Origin: Actinomycetes bacterium
GTDB lineage: Bacteria > Actinomycetota > Actinomycetes > Streptosporangiales > Streptosporangiaceae
Direction of reading: 5' to 3'
Length of the DNA stretch: 64,000 nucleotides
Assembly (NCBI GenBank): GCA_021793235.1
Contig: JAJYTD010000001.1
Span: 62,001-126,000, forward strand
The stretch's first letter is position 1, and each line of letters starts with the position of its first letter. The notes below the pieces were generated by a model. That model ran no database searches. It was not told the DNA's origin and saw only the letters and a program-made list of their open reading frames with translations. A program made the position numbers and the translations under genes. Below are positions 19,118 to 29,393 of the stretch, one piece after another.

Positions 19118-19157
19118 GGCCTTCACCCGGACTCAAAGAACAGGGTGGGGGCCTTTT
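19118..19157 (+). terminator. Terminator after tRNA-Glu copy 2
   Basis: GGCCTTCACCC (19118-19128) pairs with GGGTGGGGGCC (19143-19153) over 11 bp, followed by TTTT. It is placed seven bases after the tRNA. Confidence 0.75.
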
Positions 19158-19311
19158 CGCTGCGCCACTGAGGCGGACGCCGGATCTGCCCGTTGCTCTG
19201 AAGCGATGTGCTCCACGCCATATGGCGGTCCTGTCACAGACGTGCCGTCCACGGGGTCTGGTAGGCGAATCCCTGAGGGGAGACGCGCAATGAAAGGACC
19301 GAAAAACCACT

Positions 19312-19776
19312 ATGGCTTCGAATGACGGCGTGCGGGCGCGGGTCGCCCTGGTGAAGGAACTGCCCCAGGTGTACGAGGCCCTGGTCGGGCTGAACTCTCT
19401 GACGACGGAGATCCTCGGCGAGCGTCTCTGCGAACTGGTGAAGCTGCGCGCTTCCTATCTCAACGGGTGCGCCTTCTGCATCGACATGCACACCCGTGAA
19501 GCGATCGAGATGGGCGAGGACCAGCGCCGGCTGTTCACGCTGGCGGCCTGGCGCGAGGCGGCCAACCACTTCACCGAGGCCGAGCGCGCGGCGCTGGCGC
19601 TGGTGGACGAGGTGACCAAGCTGGGCGAACACGGCGTCTCCGACGAGGTGTACGCCAACGCGGCCGAACACTACTCCGACCGGCAGATGGCGGCGTTGAT
19701 CACGGCGATCGGCGTGATCAACGTGTTCAACCGGATCGGGATCACCACGGGGATGCAGCCGCCGAACCTGCGCTGA
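19312..19776 (+). CDS. AhpD-like / carboxymuconolactone decarboxylase family protein
   Basis: The 154-residue all-helical protein has the motif CAFCIDMH (CxxC followed by His), the redox centre of alkylhydroperoxidase AhpD-type proteins; ELVKLRASYLNGC before it and FTEAERAALALVDEVT after it are family standard. Relatives reduce peroxides through a cysteine pair or act as small thiol-dependent enzymes. No ahpC is adjacent, so its electron donor is unknown. ATG 19312 follows AAAGGA at a somewhat long distance. It stands alone after the tRNA cluster. Confidence 0.88.
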   Translation: MASNDGVRARVALVKELPQVYEALVGLNSLTTEILGERLCELVKLRASYLNGCAFCIDMHTREAIEMGEDQRRLFTLAAWREAANHFTEAERAALALVDEVTKLGEHGVSDEVYANAAEHYSDRQMAALITAIGVINVFNRIGITTGMQPPNLR

Positions 19777-19957
19777 CCGCTTTCGGCTCCCTGTCGCCGC
19801 CGCGTCGGGAGCAGGCGCGGCGGCAGGCGGAACGGGTTCAGTGGCCTTCGGACTCCAGTCCGAAGAGGCGGGTGAGCTCGTCTTCCTGGCCGAGCCGGCG
19901 CAGGCCTGGATCGCCGATTGAGTCGAGCGCCGCGCGGCCCTGCCCTTCCCGGTTACC

Positions 19958-20218
19958 ATGGAGGACATGAGCGAGTTGCCTCTCGAAGACGTGCCGGGCC
20001 ATCTCGCCGACGTTGTCGGACAACGCGAAGTCGTCTACATCACCGATGCGGATGGCCACCGACTCGCCGCTATTGTCCCGCCTGATGTAGCGGTAGCGGG
20101 CTCCGCAGCGGTCGAAGCGTTGGAGGACGCGGCCGATCTGGCCGCGGCTGAGGCATCTTTGGCCGAGCCCGGTGAGAACATCGGCGCTGCCGACCTCTGG
20201 CGGGAACTCGGTGTATGA
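19958..20218 (+). CDS. Antitoxin of the Phd/YefM-RelB type
   Basis: This acidic 86-residue protein begins with a short DNA-binding-type fold (LEDVPGHLADVVGQREVVYITDADGHRLAAIVPPD, in two joined halves), the prevent-host-death pattern of antitoxins that bind their own promoter. An alanine/glutamate-rich tail follows that would wrap the toxin. Its TGA overlaps the toxin's ATG (ATGA at 20215-20218), ensuring coupled translation. ATG 19958 is used; ATG 19967 is possible. Such pairs are normally autorepressed. Confidence 0.8.
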   Translation: MEDMSELPLEDVPGHLADVVGQREVVYITDADGHRLAAIVPPDVAVAGSAAVEALEDAADLAAAEASLAEPGENIGAADLWRELGV

Positions 20219-20481
20219 GCTGGAGTGTCGAGTTCCGCCCGGCTGCGGCGCGGTCGCTGCGTAAGCTGTCCCGTGATGCGCTGGTCCGCATACGCAAGTC
20301 ATTGGACGAACTCGCACAAGATCCGCGGCCGAGCGGTGCGAAGCGGTTGGTGGGCGGCAACGGCCTACTGCGAATACGGGTCGGGGACTACAGGGTTGTC
20401 CATGAAGTCCACGACCACGTGCTGGTGATCGTTGTGGTTGCTTTGGGCCATCGCAGGGAGATCTATCGCCGGGGCCGGTGA
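20215..20481 (+). CDS. RelE/ParE-superfamily toxin
   Basis: The 88-residue basic protein has the RelE fold pattern: WSVEFRPAAARSLRKLSRDALVRI, then SGAKRLVGGNGLLRIRVGDYRVVHEV and a final strand. The conserved arginines in LRIRVGDYRV and the C-terminal IYRR fit ribosome-dependent mRNA-cleaving RelE-type toxins better than ParE, but the split is not certain. It starts inside the antitoxin stop codon, so antitoxin is made first. Confidence 0.82.
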   Translation: MSWSVEFRPAAARSLRKLSRDALVRIRKSLDELAQDPRPSGAKRLVGGNGLLRIRVGDYRVVHEVHDHVLVIVVVALGHRREIYRRGR

Positions 20482-20545
20482 GGATTCAACGCGGCGCTGT
20501 CTCAGTCCGAGTGAATACCGTGCCGGGGGCGGGCAGTAACGGAGC

Positions 20546-21658
20546 ATGGCGCCACACACGCGACACGGACGCGGAATATCCATCGTGCTCGGCGCGGTTC
20601 TGCTGCTGGGCCCGGCCTGCGCCGGCAGTGGGAACAGCGGCGAGTCCGCCGATCCTGGGGCGCCCAGTGGCTCGCCCGCCTCCCCGGGCGAGCCCGCGGA
20701 TGTGGCCACCGGCCTGGAAGTGCCCTGGGCGATCGGCTTCCTACCCGATGGTTCGGCACTGGTCACCGAACGCGACTCCGCACGCATTGTGCGGGTAGCG
20801 CCGGACGGCGGCACGAGCGAGGTGGGAACGGTCGACGGGGCCGAGCCCGGGGGCGAGGGCGGGCTTTTGGGGCTCGCGGTCTCGCCGGACAGCGGAGAAG
20901 ACCCCTATGTCTACGTCTACTACACCGCGGACTCCGACAACCGGATCGCCCGTATGCGCTACTTTGACGGCGGCCTGGGCGAGGAGCAGGTGCTCGTCGA
21001 TGGCATTCCCAAGGCCGACTTCCACAACGGCGGGCGGCTCGCCTTCGGCCCCGACGGCCTGCTCTACGCGAGCACCGGGGACGCGGGGGAGCCCTCGCGG
21101 TCGCAGGACACAGCCGAACTCGGCGGCAAGATCCTGCGGATGACCCCCGAAGGCGAACCAGCGGAGAACAACCCCTTCGGGAATCTGGTCTACAGCTACG
21201 GGCACCGCAACGTGCAGGGGCTGGCCTGGGACGCGGACGGCAGGATGTATGCGACCGAGTTCGGCCAGGACGCCTACGACGAGGTCAACGTGATCGAGCC
21301 GGGAGGCAATTACGGCTGGCCCGAGGTCGAGGGCGTCGGCGGCGGAGCCGACTACGTCGACCCGGTCGTCACCTGGAGCACTGATGAGGCCTCCCCCAGC
21401 GGAGCGGCGATCGCGGGCGGCTCGCTCTGGGTGGCCGCCCTGCGTGGTGAGCGGCTGTGGCGGGTCCCGTTGAACGGCGGTGGGGACGATCCGGTCGCCC
21501 GGCCCGAAGCCTTCTACGTCGGTGCATACGGACGCCTGCGTGCCGTGGCGGCCACCCCCGATGGAGGGGAGGTCTGGGTCGCCACCAGCAACCACGACGG
21601 CCGGGGGGTTCCCGCTGAGGGCGACGACCGCATCCTGGGCATTCCCGTGGGGGATTGA
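20546..21658 (+). CDS. Secreted glucose/sorbosone dehydrogenase-like lipoprotein
   Basis: The 370-residue protein has a basic start, a hydrophobic segment ending in LLLGPAC (probable lipoprotein cysteine) and a Ser/Gly/Pro linker, then a six-bladed beta-propeller of the GSDH type: VPWAIGFLPDGSALVTERD, GLLGLAVSPD, FHNGGRLAFGPDGLLYASTGDAGEP, GHRNVQGLAWD and NYGWPEVEG. Family members use PQQ to oxidise sugars outside the cell; PQQ synthesis genes are not here, so activity depends on supplied cofactor or differs. ATG 20546 is the first in-frame start. It follows the toxin gene by 64 bases, probably independent of it. Confidence 0.88.
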   Translation: MAPHTRHGRGISIVLGAVLLLGPACAGSGNSGESADPGAPSGSPASPGEPADVATGLEVPWAIGFLPDGSALVTERDSARIVRVAPDGGTSEVGTVDGAEPGGEGGLLGLAVSPDSGEDPYVYVYYTADSDNRIARMRYFDGGLGEEQVLVDGIPKADFHNGGRLAFGPDGLLYASTGDAGEPSRSQDTAELGGKILRMTPEGEPAENNPFGNLVYSYGHRNVQGLAWDADGRMYATEFGQDAYDEVNVIEPGGNYGWPEVEGVGGGADYVDPVVTWSTDEASPSGAAIAGGSLWVAALRGERLWRVPLNGGGDDPVARPEAFYVGAYGRLRAVAATPDGGEVWVATSNHDGRGVPAEGDDRILGIPVGD

Positions 21659-21697
21659 ACCGGGCGCGGTCACCGCGGCCGGTTCGGCGAACCGCGG

Positions 21698-22432
21698 TCA
21701 GCCCCCGGCCTCGTGGTTGTGCAGGGCCTCGGTGATCTTCTCCGCGGCTGAGATGACGGCCTGGGCGTGCAGGCGGCCGGGGGAGCGGGTGAGGCGCTCG
21801 ATGGGGCCGGACACCGAGATGGCGGCGATCACCCGCCCGCCGGGGCCCGCGATCGGGGCGGAGACCGAGGCGACACCCTGCTCGCGTTCGCCGACGCTCT
21901 GTGCCCAGCGTCGACGGCGCACCTGGACAAGGCTCTGGGCGGTGAAGTGCGCACTGCGCAGAGACCGGCGGATGCGTTCTGAATCCTCCCAGGCCAGCAG
22001 TACCTGGGCGGCCGACCCGGCGTTCATGGGCAACTCGCTGCCGACCGGGACGGTGTCGCGCAGCCCGCTGGCGGGTTCGGCCGCGGCGACGCACACGCGC
22101 ACATCGCCCTGGCGGCGGTAGATCTGGGCGCTTTCGCCGGTGAGGTCGCGCAGTTGCACGAGGATCGGTGTCGCAAGCGCAAGCAGTCGGTCCTCGCCGG
22201 TGGCGATGGAGAGTTCGCCGAGGCGGGGGCCGAGGACGAACCGGCCCCGGCTGTCGCGGGTCACCATGCGGTGGCGTTCGAGAGCGACGGCCAAGCGGTG
22301 CGCGGTCGGCCGTGCCAGGCCGGTGATCTGCACGAGCTGGGCGAGCGAGGCCGGGCCCGACTCCAGGGCGTCCAGGACGGACATGGTCTTGTCCAGGACA
22401 CCGACGCCACTGGATGAGCTAGAGTTGTCCAT
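21698..22432 (-). CDS. ndgR: IclR-family regulator of leucine synthesis, NdgR-like
   Basis: The 244-residue regulator has an N-terminal winged helix-turn-helix ([11 protein letters not shown]...[26 protein letters not shown] in outline) and a C-terminal IclR effector domain with [15 protein letters not shown] and [12 protein letters not shown]. It is divergent from leuC across 149 bases, the position held by NdgR/AreB/LtbR in other actinobacteria, where it controls leuCD and other amino acid genes. The start at 22432 has the Ser-rich tip typical of this group. A short motif shared with the leuB upstream region lies just outside its start. Confidence 0.88.
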   Translation of the reverse strand: MDNSSSSSGVGVLDKTMSVLDALESGPASLAQLVQITGLARPTAHRLAVALERHRMVTRDSRGRFVLGPRLGELSIATGEDRLLALATPILVQLRDLTGESAQIYRRQGDVRVCVAAAEPASGLRDTVPVGSELPMNAGSAAQVLLAWEDSERIRRSLRSAHFTAQSLVQVRRRRWAQSVGEREQGVASVSAPIAGPGGRVIAAISVSGPIERLTRSPGRLHAQAVISAAEKITEALHNHEAGG

Positions 22433-22581
22433 GGCTTGATATTGCCGTCCCGCTATTTGGAACGCAAGTCCGCTTCCCCGGTGGCGGTCGCGCCCCAGGA
22501 GACTTCCGTGATCGCTGTCAACGCGGTCGCGGTGGCGAGAAGCTCCTCAACGAAACGTCGAGACGCGAGGAGGCGTCGCAC
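22433..22581. promoter_or_regulatory. ndgR-leuC divergent control region
   Basis: This 149-base gap must hold both promoters. GATATTGCCGTCC (22438-22450) begins six bases outside the ndgR start and resembles GATATTCTGTCGTCC upstream of leuB (9263-9277). I saw no leader peptide with a stop before leuC and no terminator, so control here looks repressor-based rather than by attenuation. GAGGAGG before 22582 is the leuC ribosome site. Confidence 0.45.
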
Positions 22582-23979
<1,398 letters not shown>

Positions 23980-24004
23980 ACCGCCTAGCAAGGGATAAAG
24001 CGAC

Positions 24005-24595
24005 ATGGAGAAGTTCACCGTCCACACCGGCCGCGCCGTGCCGCTGCGCCACAGCAACGTGGACACCGACCAGATCATCCCGGCCGTCTACCTCAAGCGG
24101 GTGTCGCGGACCGGTTTCGAAGACGGCCTGTTCGCCGCCTGGCGGGCCAACGACCCTGAGTTCGTGTTGAACAAGCCGGAGTACACCGGGGCCACTGTGC
24201 TGATCGCCGGACCGGACTTCGGTACCGGTTCCTCGCGCGAGCACGCGGTCTGGGCGCTGCAGGACTACGGGTTCAAGGCGGTGCTGGCCTCGCGCTTCGG
24301 CGACATCTTCCGCGGCAACTCGCTCAAGGGCGGGCTGCTCACGGTCGTGCTGGCGCAAGAGGTCATCGAGCGGTTGTGGGCCATGGTCGAGGCGGATCCG
24401 ACGGCCGAGGTCACCGTGGACCTGCAGGAGCGTGAGGTGCGTGCCCCGGGGATCACCGAGCCGTTCGAACTGGACGACTACACGCGCTGGCGGCTGATGG
24501 AGGGATTGGACGACATCGCCCTCACCCTGCGTCAGACCGAGGCCATCGACGGCTACGAGCAGCGGCGGAAGTCGTGGCTTCCGGTCACCCGGTAA
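24005..24595 (+). CDS. leuD: 3-isopropylmalate dehydratase, small subunit
   Basis: The 196-residue swivelling-domain partner of LeuC closes the active site over the cluster. Family strings include [32 protein letters not shown] and [15 protein letters not shown]. Length is normal. ATG 24005 has AAGGGA upstream; it is in one operon with leuC. Its last codons overlap a short frame beginning at GTG 24574. Confidence 0.96.
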   Translation: MEKFTVHTGRAVPLRHSNVDTDQIIPAVYLKRVSRTGFEDGLFAAWRANDPEFVLNKPEYTGATVLIAGPDFGTGSSREHAVWALQDYGFKAVLASRFGDIFRGNSLKGGLLTVVLAQEVIERLWAMVEADPTAEVTVDLQEREVRAPGITEPFELDDYTRWRLMEGLDDIALTLRQTEAIDGYEQRRKSWLPVTR

Positions 24596-24813
24596 GGCCG
24601 GAGCAGCCGGAGTTTTATCTGGACTTGGCGCGGCGGTTGAAAGAGGCTCACCGCCGCGCCAATGCCCTGCCGAAAGATGTCCGGATTCCGGTAATTCGCA
24701 GGCTTTTGGTGGTCACAGAAGCAGTCAAAAGGGACCCGTTGCGTGCCTCTGAGCGCCTCGATCGGATGCTCGACGAGCTCCCTCCGCAGGCGGACGAGCC
24801 GCCGACACGCTGA
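24574..24813 (+). CDS. Small basic protein of 79 residues after leuD, function unknown
   Basis: The frame begins at GTG 24574 inside the end of leuD and reads a helical, Arg/Leu-rich peptide ([20 protein letters not shown], then [19 protein letters not shown]). Its third codon positions are less GC-rich than those of neighbours, yet the peptide looks globular rather than like a shadow frame. No motif is known to me. The overlap with leuD suggests translational coupling. A later start is possible. Confidence 0.5.
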   Translation: MASGHPVRPEQPEFYLDLARRLKEAHRRANALPKDVRIPVIRRLLVVTEAVKRDPLRASERLDRMLDELPPQADEPPTR

Positions 24814-24831
24814 ATCTCTGGGCGTTTGTGT

Positions 24832-24861
24832 TTGTGTCGGAGCCCTGACGTCCCCTAATTT
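24832..24861 (+). promoter_or_regulatory. Candidate hup promoter
   Basis: TTGTGT (24832-24837), 18 bases, TAATTT (24856-24861). Transcription would begin near 24868, giving a 24-base leader that holds GGAGG before ATG 24892. Confidence 0.45.
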
Positions 24862-24891
24862 CGTGCGAGCAAGGGGGAACCGGAGGAATCA

Positions 24892-25173
24892 ATGAACAAG
24901 CGTGACCTGATCGACGCCATCTCCGACCGGCTCGGCGACAAGAAGACCGCGACCGAAGCCGTCAACGCCGTGCTGGAGACCATTCAGCAAACCGTCGCCG
25001 CCGGCGACAAGGTCGCCATCACCGGGTTCGGCGTGTTCGAGAAGTCCGAACGCGCCGCTCGCACGGCCCGCAACCCCGCCACCGGGGCCACCATCGACGT
25101 CCCCGCGAGCTTCGTTCCGAAGTTCCGCGCCGGCGCCGATTTCAAAGCGCTGGTGAACGAAGGAAAGCGGTAA
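24892..25173 (+). CDS. hup: HU-family histone-like DNA-binding protein
   Basis: The 93-residue protein is a standard short HU: MNKRDLIDAISDRL at the start, GFGVFEKSERAARTARNP with the beta-arm that intercalates DNA, and FVPKFRAGADFKALVN at the end. HU dimers bend and compact DNA. It lacks the Lys/Ala-rich tail of the long actinobacterial HupB/HupS form. ATG 24892 is eight bases behind GGAGGAA. It has its own promoter-like boxes and a terminator behind it. Confidence 0.97.
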   Translation: MNKRDLIDAISDRLGDKKTATEAVNAVLETIQQTVAAGDKVAITGFGVFEKSERAARTARNPATGATIDVPASFVPKFRAGADFKALVNEGKR

Positions 25174-25213
25174 CGCAGCGGACAGCGCATAACACACTGG
25201 GCTTTTCGCCCAT

Positions 25214-25247
25214 GCCGCCCGGGTCGCCCCGAGAGGATCCGGGCGGC
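25214..25247. terminator. Hairpin between convergent hup and cofC
   Basis: GCCGCCCGG (25214-25222) pairs perfectly with CCGGGCGGC (25239-25247), 16-base loop, followed by GGTGTTT. It lies between two converging genes and may serve both. Confidence 0.6.
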
Positions 25248-25261
25248 GGTGTTTCCAGGGC

Positions 25262-25909
25262 TCACCACCCCGCTCGCGCTACGAGTTTGGCCGTGTGCGG
25301 CCCGACTCCGAGCGCGACCGCCGCACGCAGGTCGTCGGGGGTGTCCACATCGCGGCGCAGGGCCGGTGCCGCCGCGCCCGCCAGTTCCACAGCACCGCCT
25401 TCCAGATGCTGAAGACGCGAGGCTCCCTCGAAGGCCGGTGCGAATCGGGCGCCGGGAGCCGCCGTGTACAGTGTCGTGCCGATTCCCGCGGCGTCGGCGA
25501 GGAACGCCTGCTCGTGCTGGGCGGCATCGGCCAGCAGCTGACCGAGTTCGCCCGGTCGCAGCGCCGGGAGATCGGCCGACAGCGCGCAGATCCCCTGTGC
25601 GGGACAGCGGCGCGCGGCAACCGACGCCCCGTGCATCAGGGCCGGATTGAGCCCGGTTCCGGGCTCGCCGCCGACGATGTGCGCGCCCAGGTCCCCCAGA
25701 ATCTCCGCGGCGCGGGGATCGTCGGTGACGGCGAAAACGGCCGTGACGCCAGGGCAGTTCACGGCCGCCATGACCGTGTCGGAGGCCATTGCCAGCGCGA
25801 GGTCGGATCGGAGCGGGCCGGCGAATTCCGCCAGCCGTGACTTGGCATTCGTCAGTCGCTTCACCGGCACTACAAGCGACCAGCCCGAAGCCGCGTCGAT
25901 CGTCGTCAC
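25262..25909 (-). CDS. cofC: Phospholactate/phosphoenolpyruvate guanylyltransferase, coenzyme F420 synthesis
   Basis: This 215-residue nucleotidyltransferase (CofC, called FbiD in mycobacteria) activates 2-phospholactate or phosphoenolpyruvate with GTP as the first step in making the F420 side chain. It opens with WSLVVPVKRLTNAKSRLAEF, the nucleotide-binding signature, followed by AVFAVTDDPRAAEIL, GLNPALMHG and ALSADLPALRPGEL, where the aspartate binds metal. VDTPDDLRAAVALGVG closes the family pattern. Placement beside the plsC-gpsA-ddl group is conserved in actinomycetes. The remaining F420 genes are outside the window. Confidence 0.92.
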   Translation of the reverse strand: MTTIDAASGWSLVVPVKRLTNAKSRLAEFAGPLRSDLALAMASDTVMAAVNCPGVTAVFAVTDDPRAAEILGDLGAHIVGGEPGTGLNPALMHGASVAARRCPAQGICALSADLPALRPGELGQLLADAAQHEQAFLADAAGIGTTLYTAAPGARFAPAFEGASRLQHLEGGAVELAGAAAPALRRDVDTPDDLRAAVALGVGPHTAKLVARAGW

Positions 25910-26240
25910 CAGAACCCCTTCGGTTGGTATCGGTCAGGACTGCGACCGGCGCAGAGCCGCGACCGTGCCCGTCCCACCACGAGATGCAGCGGTTCGCGCC
26001 TCACCGGTGCCGTCAGCAGAGCGCTCGGTAAGAGAGGTCCCGCCCGCCACGCCATGCAGATGAAGAGTATGTCGTCGCCATGCCCGACGGCCGCCAGGCG
26101 TCCAAAGGCCGGGCCTGACACCGATGATCAGCACTTCGTCCTAGACTGGACCGGCTGTACGCGGCCGGAGCCACCGGGCGCGGCCACGCCGGCGCGTCGC
26201 CGGGGACATGCCGGGGTCCAGGGTCGATTCGGAGGAGTCC
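25910..26240. other. 331-base gap between divergent cofC and plsC
   Basis: Overlapping short frames on both strands read Arg/Gly/Thr-rich peptides without recognisable folds, so I call no gene. CTGACA (26115-26120) and TAGACT (26142-26147) resemble promoter boxes but stand 21 bases apart. GGAGGAG before GTG 26241 is the plsC ribosome site. Confidence 0.4.
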
Positions 26241-27119
26241 GTGGCAGAACAACGTGAATCGCGGTGGGTGAAAGCCGTCGTGGCCGCTATCGTCCGCCCG
26301 ATCATGGTGGCCGTGACCAAAGCAGAGTGGCAGGGGGCGCACCACATTCCGCGCGAAGGCGGGGTGATCATCGCCGCGAACCACCTCTCGATGGCAGACC
26401 CGCTGACCATCGCGCATTACCTCTACGTGGCGGGTGGCCGGTGGCCGACCTTCACCGCCAAGGAGGGGGTCTTCCGCATTCCCGTTGTGAAGGCCGTGGC
26501 CAACAGTACGGGACAGATCCCGGTGAAACGGGGCAGCACGGACGCCATCAAGGCGCTGCACGAAGCGGAGAAGGCGCTGACCCGCGACGGTGCGTCGGTG
26601 ATCTTCTATCCCGAAGGCACCTGCACACGCGACCCCGACCTGTGGCCGATGGTCGCCAAGACCGGTGTGGCGCGGCTGGCCCTGACCACCGGAGTACCCG
26701 TCGTCCCGGTCGCCCACTGGGGCGAGCAGCACCTGCTGCGCTACGGTACCGCCAGGCTGCGTCCGTTCCCCCGCAAGCGTGTGCAGGTCGCCGCGGGCCC
26801 GCCGGTGGACCTGTCGGCGTATCGGGACCAACCGATAACGGCGACCGTGCTCAAGGAGGCCACCGCCCACATCATGCGGGAGATCACCGCTCTGCAGGCA
26901 GAGATCCGCGGAGAGGAGCCGCCTGCCGTGCCGTTCGACCCCAAGGAGGCCCGGCGGGAGCGGTTGGAATCGGGGGCTGAGGGCTCTGTCGCCGGCACCG
27001 CTGGGAGCGGGGTGGACGGTGCCGCGCACGGCGCCGCAGAGGATGCCGCCCAAGGCGCGGCTCGGGGCGGCGAGGAGATCCCCTCCAACGGGACGGGCGA
27101 GGACGCGGCCCGGTCCTGA
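26241..27119 (+). CDS. 1-acyl-sn-glycerol-3-phosphate acyltransferase family protein (PlsC)
   Basis: The 292-residue membrane-associated acyltransferase probably adds the second acyl chain to lysophosphatidic acid. The family motifs are NHLSMADPL (catalytic HxxxxD), FRIPVVKAVANSTGQIPVKR in outline, and FYPEGTCTRD (EGT). GTG 26241 has GGAGGAG directly upstream and beats the in-frame start at 26208. An Ala/Gly/Glu-rich tail of about 50 residues after the catalytic part is probably disordered. It lies 35 bases before gpsA, which makes the glycerol-3-phosphate backbone, so the two steps are linked. Confidence 0.92.
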   Translation: MAEQRESRWVKAVVAAIVRPIMVAVTKAEWQGAHHIPREGGVIIAANHLSMADPLTIAHYLYVAGGRWPTFTAKEGVFRIPVVKAVANSTGQIPVKRGSTDAIKALHEAEKALTRDGASVIFYPEGTCTRDPDLWPMVAKTGVARLALTTGVPVVPVAHWGEQHLLRYGTARLRPFPRKRVQVAAGPPVDLSAYRDQPITATVLKEATAHIMREITALQAEIRGEEPPAVPFDPKEARRERLESGAEGSVAGTAGSGVDGAAHGAAEDAAQGAARGGEEIPSNGTGEDAARS

Positions 27120-27154
27120 AGACGGGGCGGTACTTCGGTCAGGAGAGGAACGGT

Positions 27155-28165
27155 ATGACGAAAGTCGCGGTCATGGGCAGCGGCTCATGGGGTACCGCGT
27201 TCGCCAACGTAGTGACCGATGCCGGTACAGCCGAGGTCGAGCTCTGGGGTCGGCGCGCCGAAGTGGTCGACGCGGTCGCCCGGCGCCACGAAAACCCCGA
27301 CTACTTTCCGGGGATCGGACTGAATCCGGCACTGACCGCGACGACAGAGTCCGCGAAGGCGCTGCACGACGCCGATTTCGTGGTCGTCGCAGTTCCCTCG
27401 CAGACGCTGCGGGGCAACCTTGCCGCATGGAAGACCTACATTCCCGCAGACGCGGTCATCGTCAGCCTGATGAAGGGCATCGAACTCGGCACCTCCCGGC
27501 GGATGAGCGAGGTCATCTCCGAGGTGCTGGAGCTCTCCGCCGAGCAGGTCGCCGTCGTCTCCGGGCCCAACCTGGCCCGCGAGATCGCCGAACGCCAGCC
27601 GGCGACCGCCGTCGTGGCCTGCCCGCACGAGCCCACCGCCCTGCGGTTGCAGCACATCTGCAAGTCCGCCTACTTCCGCCCCTACTCCAGTACCGACCTG
27701 GTCGGCGTCGAATTGGGCGGTGCGGTGAAGAACGTCATCGCGCTCGCGGTCGGTGTCGCCGTGGGAATGGGATTCGGTGACAACGCCAAAGCCTCGCTGA
27801 TCACCCGCGGTCTGGCCGAAACGGTTCGACTGGCAGTGTCCCTGGGCGCTGACGAGCACACCCTCGCCGGTCTGGCCGGCATGGGCGACCTCGTGGCGAC
27901 CTGCAGTTCACCGCTGTCGCGCAACCGCACCTTCGGTGAGAAGCTCGGTTCGGGCATGACGCTGGACGAGGTCATCGCCGAGACACGGCAGACGGCCGAA
28001 GGCGTGAAGTCATCGGAGTCCATCCTGGCTCTGGCCCGCGCCAATGACGTGGACATGCCGATCACCGAGGCCGTCGTCGGCATGATGCACCACGATCTCT
28101 CCCCGGCGCAGGCACTGATGCAGTTCATGGCCCGCAGCGCCAAGCCGGAACGGTACGGGATCTGA
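27155..28165 (+). CDS. gpsA: Glycerol-3-phosphate dehydrogenase [NAD(P)+]
   Basis: The 336-residue enzyme reduces dihydroxyacetone phosphate to sn-glycerol-3-phosphate for phospholipid synthesis. The N-terminal Rossmann motif is VMGSGSWGTAFANV; MKGIELGTSRRMSEV, SGPNLAREIA and the catalytic lysine in ELGGAVKNVIALAVG follow, then the C-terminal helical domain with GLAGMGDLVATCSSPLSRN. ATG 27155 follows AGGAGAGGAA. It is probably one operon with plsC. Confidence 0.96.
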   Translation: MTKVAVMGSGSWGTAFANVVTDAGTAEVELWGRRAEVVDAVARRHENPDYFPGIGLNPALTATTESAKALHDADFVVVAVPSQTLRGNLAAWKTYIPADAVIVSLMKGIELGTSRRMSEVISEVLELSAEQVAVVSGPNLAREIAERQPATAVVACPHEPTALRLQHICKSAYFRPYSSTDLVGVELGGAVKNVIALAVGVAVGMGFGDNAKASLITRGLAETVRLAVSLGADEHTLAGLAGMGDLVATCSSPLSRNRTFGEKLGSGMTLDEVIAETRQTAEGVKSSESILALARANDVDMPITEAVVGMMHHDLSPAQALMQFMARSAKPERYGI

Positions 28166-28277
28166 GCCGGGGATGTCCGGCCCCAGCCGGTGGCTCTGTT
28201 CGGCGGTATCCACACGGCGACCGGTCGCGTAGGCTCCACACGCATCACCAGTTGAAGGCGAGATAGGGTCGGACAGC

Positions 28278-29393
28278 ATGGCCGAACAGCGAAAAATCCG
28301 GGTCGCCGTGGTATTCGGCGGACGCAGTTCCGAGCATGAGATCTCCTGCGTCACCGCGGGCGGCGTGATCTCGGTGATCGACACCGATCGTTACGAGGTA
28401 CTGCCCATCGGGATCACCCGCGAGGGCGGCTGGGTACTGACCTCATCGGACTCCGAGCAACTGGCGATCACCGAGGGCCGACTGCCCACCGTCGAGGGAG
28501 ACGGAACCCGGCTCGCGCTGCCCTTCGATGAGAGCGCCGAGTTGCTGATCGTTGAACCCGACGCGGTGCCGCGCCGCCTCGGCCAGGTCGACGTCGTTCT
28601 GCCGCTGCTGCACGGCCCATTCGGCGAGGACGGCACGATTCAGGGGCTCCTTGAGATGATGGGCGCCCGCTATGCCGGAGCCGGCGTCTTCGCCAGTGCC
28701 GCCTCGATGGACAAGGTCTTCATGAAGGCGATACTCGCCGGGCACGGTATCCGGACCGGAGCCTATGTCGCCGTCACCGACCGGGAGTGGAGGCGGGAAC
28801 GCAAACGGGTCCTCGATGACATCGCCGAGCTGGGCGGAACCCTGTTCGTGAAGCCGGCGCGCGCCGGAAGCAGCGTCGGCATCAGCAAGGTCGGCGACGC
28901 CGCCGACACCGATGCCGTGATCGCGGCGATCGAGGCGGCCCGGGAACACGACCCGAAGGTCATCGCCGAGGTCGCCGTTTCGGGACGTGAGATCGAATGC
29001 GGTGTGCTGGAGTCGGCGGACGGCGGCGCCCCTGACGTTTCGCTGCCGGCTGAGATCCACGTGGCGGAGGGGTTCGAATTCTACGACTTCACGGCCAAGT
29101 ACCTGTCGACCAGCAGCCTCACCATCCCGGCCAGGCTGCCGGCAGAGGCGGTCGAGGAGATCCGCCGACTGGCGGGGCGCACGTTCGAGGCAGTGGGGTG
29201 CGAAGGACTGGCCCGGGTCGACTTCTTCTACGGCGACGACGGTGAGATCTACGTCAACGAGATCAACACCATGCCCGGCTTCACCCCGAGTTCGGCGTTC
29301 CCGCAGATGTGGGCGGCGACGGGGGTCGACTATCCGAACCTGGTAGACCGCATCATCCAGACCGCCCTGGAGCGCGAGCCGGGCCTGCGTTAG
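28278..29393 (+). CDS. ddl: D-alanine--D-alanine ligase
   Basis: The 371-residue ATP-grasp ligase makes the D-Ala-D-Ala end of the peptidoglycan precursor. VVFGGRSSEHEISCVTAGG is the N-terminal signature; LPLLHGPFGEDGTIQGLLEMMG, LFVKPARAGSSVGISKV and YVNEINTMPGFTPSSAFPQMW mark the substrate, ATP and metal sites. Sequence alone does not indicate a D-lactate-type variant. ATG 28278 fits family length. Its last four bases overlap the end of the convergent EI24 gene. Confidence 0.95.
   Translation: MAEQRKIRVAVVFGGRSSEHEISCVTAGGVISVIDTDRYEVLPIGITREGGWVLTSSDSEQLAITEGRLPTVEGDGTRLALPFDESAELLIVEPDAVPRRLGQVDVVLPLLHGPFGEDGTIQGLLEMMGARYAGAGVFASAASMDKVFMKAILAGHGIRTGAYVAVTDREWRRERKRVLDDIAELGGTLFVKPARAGSSVGISKVGDAADTDAVIAAIEAAREHDPKVIAEVAVSGREIECGVLESADGGAPDVSLPAEIHVAEGFEFYDFTAKYLSTSSLTIPARLPAEAVEEIRRLAGRTFEAVGCEGLARVDFFYGDDGEIYVNEINTMPGFTPSSAFPQMWAATGVDYPNLVDRIIQTALEREPGLR

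Noticed and set aside
19312-20481. Toxin-antitoxin pair as part of a larger defence cluster
   Set aside because: The neighbours are an AhpD-like protein, tRNAs and a secreted dehydrogenase; nothing links them to the pair beyond proximity.
22436-22581. Leader peptide ([10 protein letters not shown]-like frame) before leuC
   Set aside because: The frame has no stop before leuC and no terminator follows, so it does not fit attenuation.
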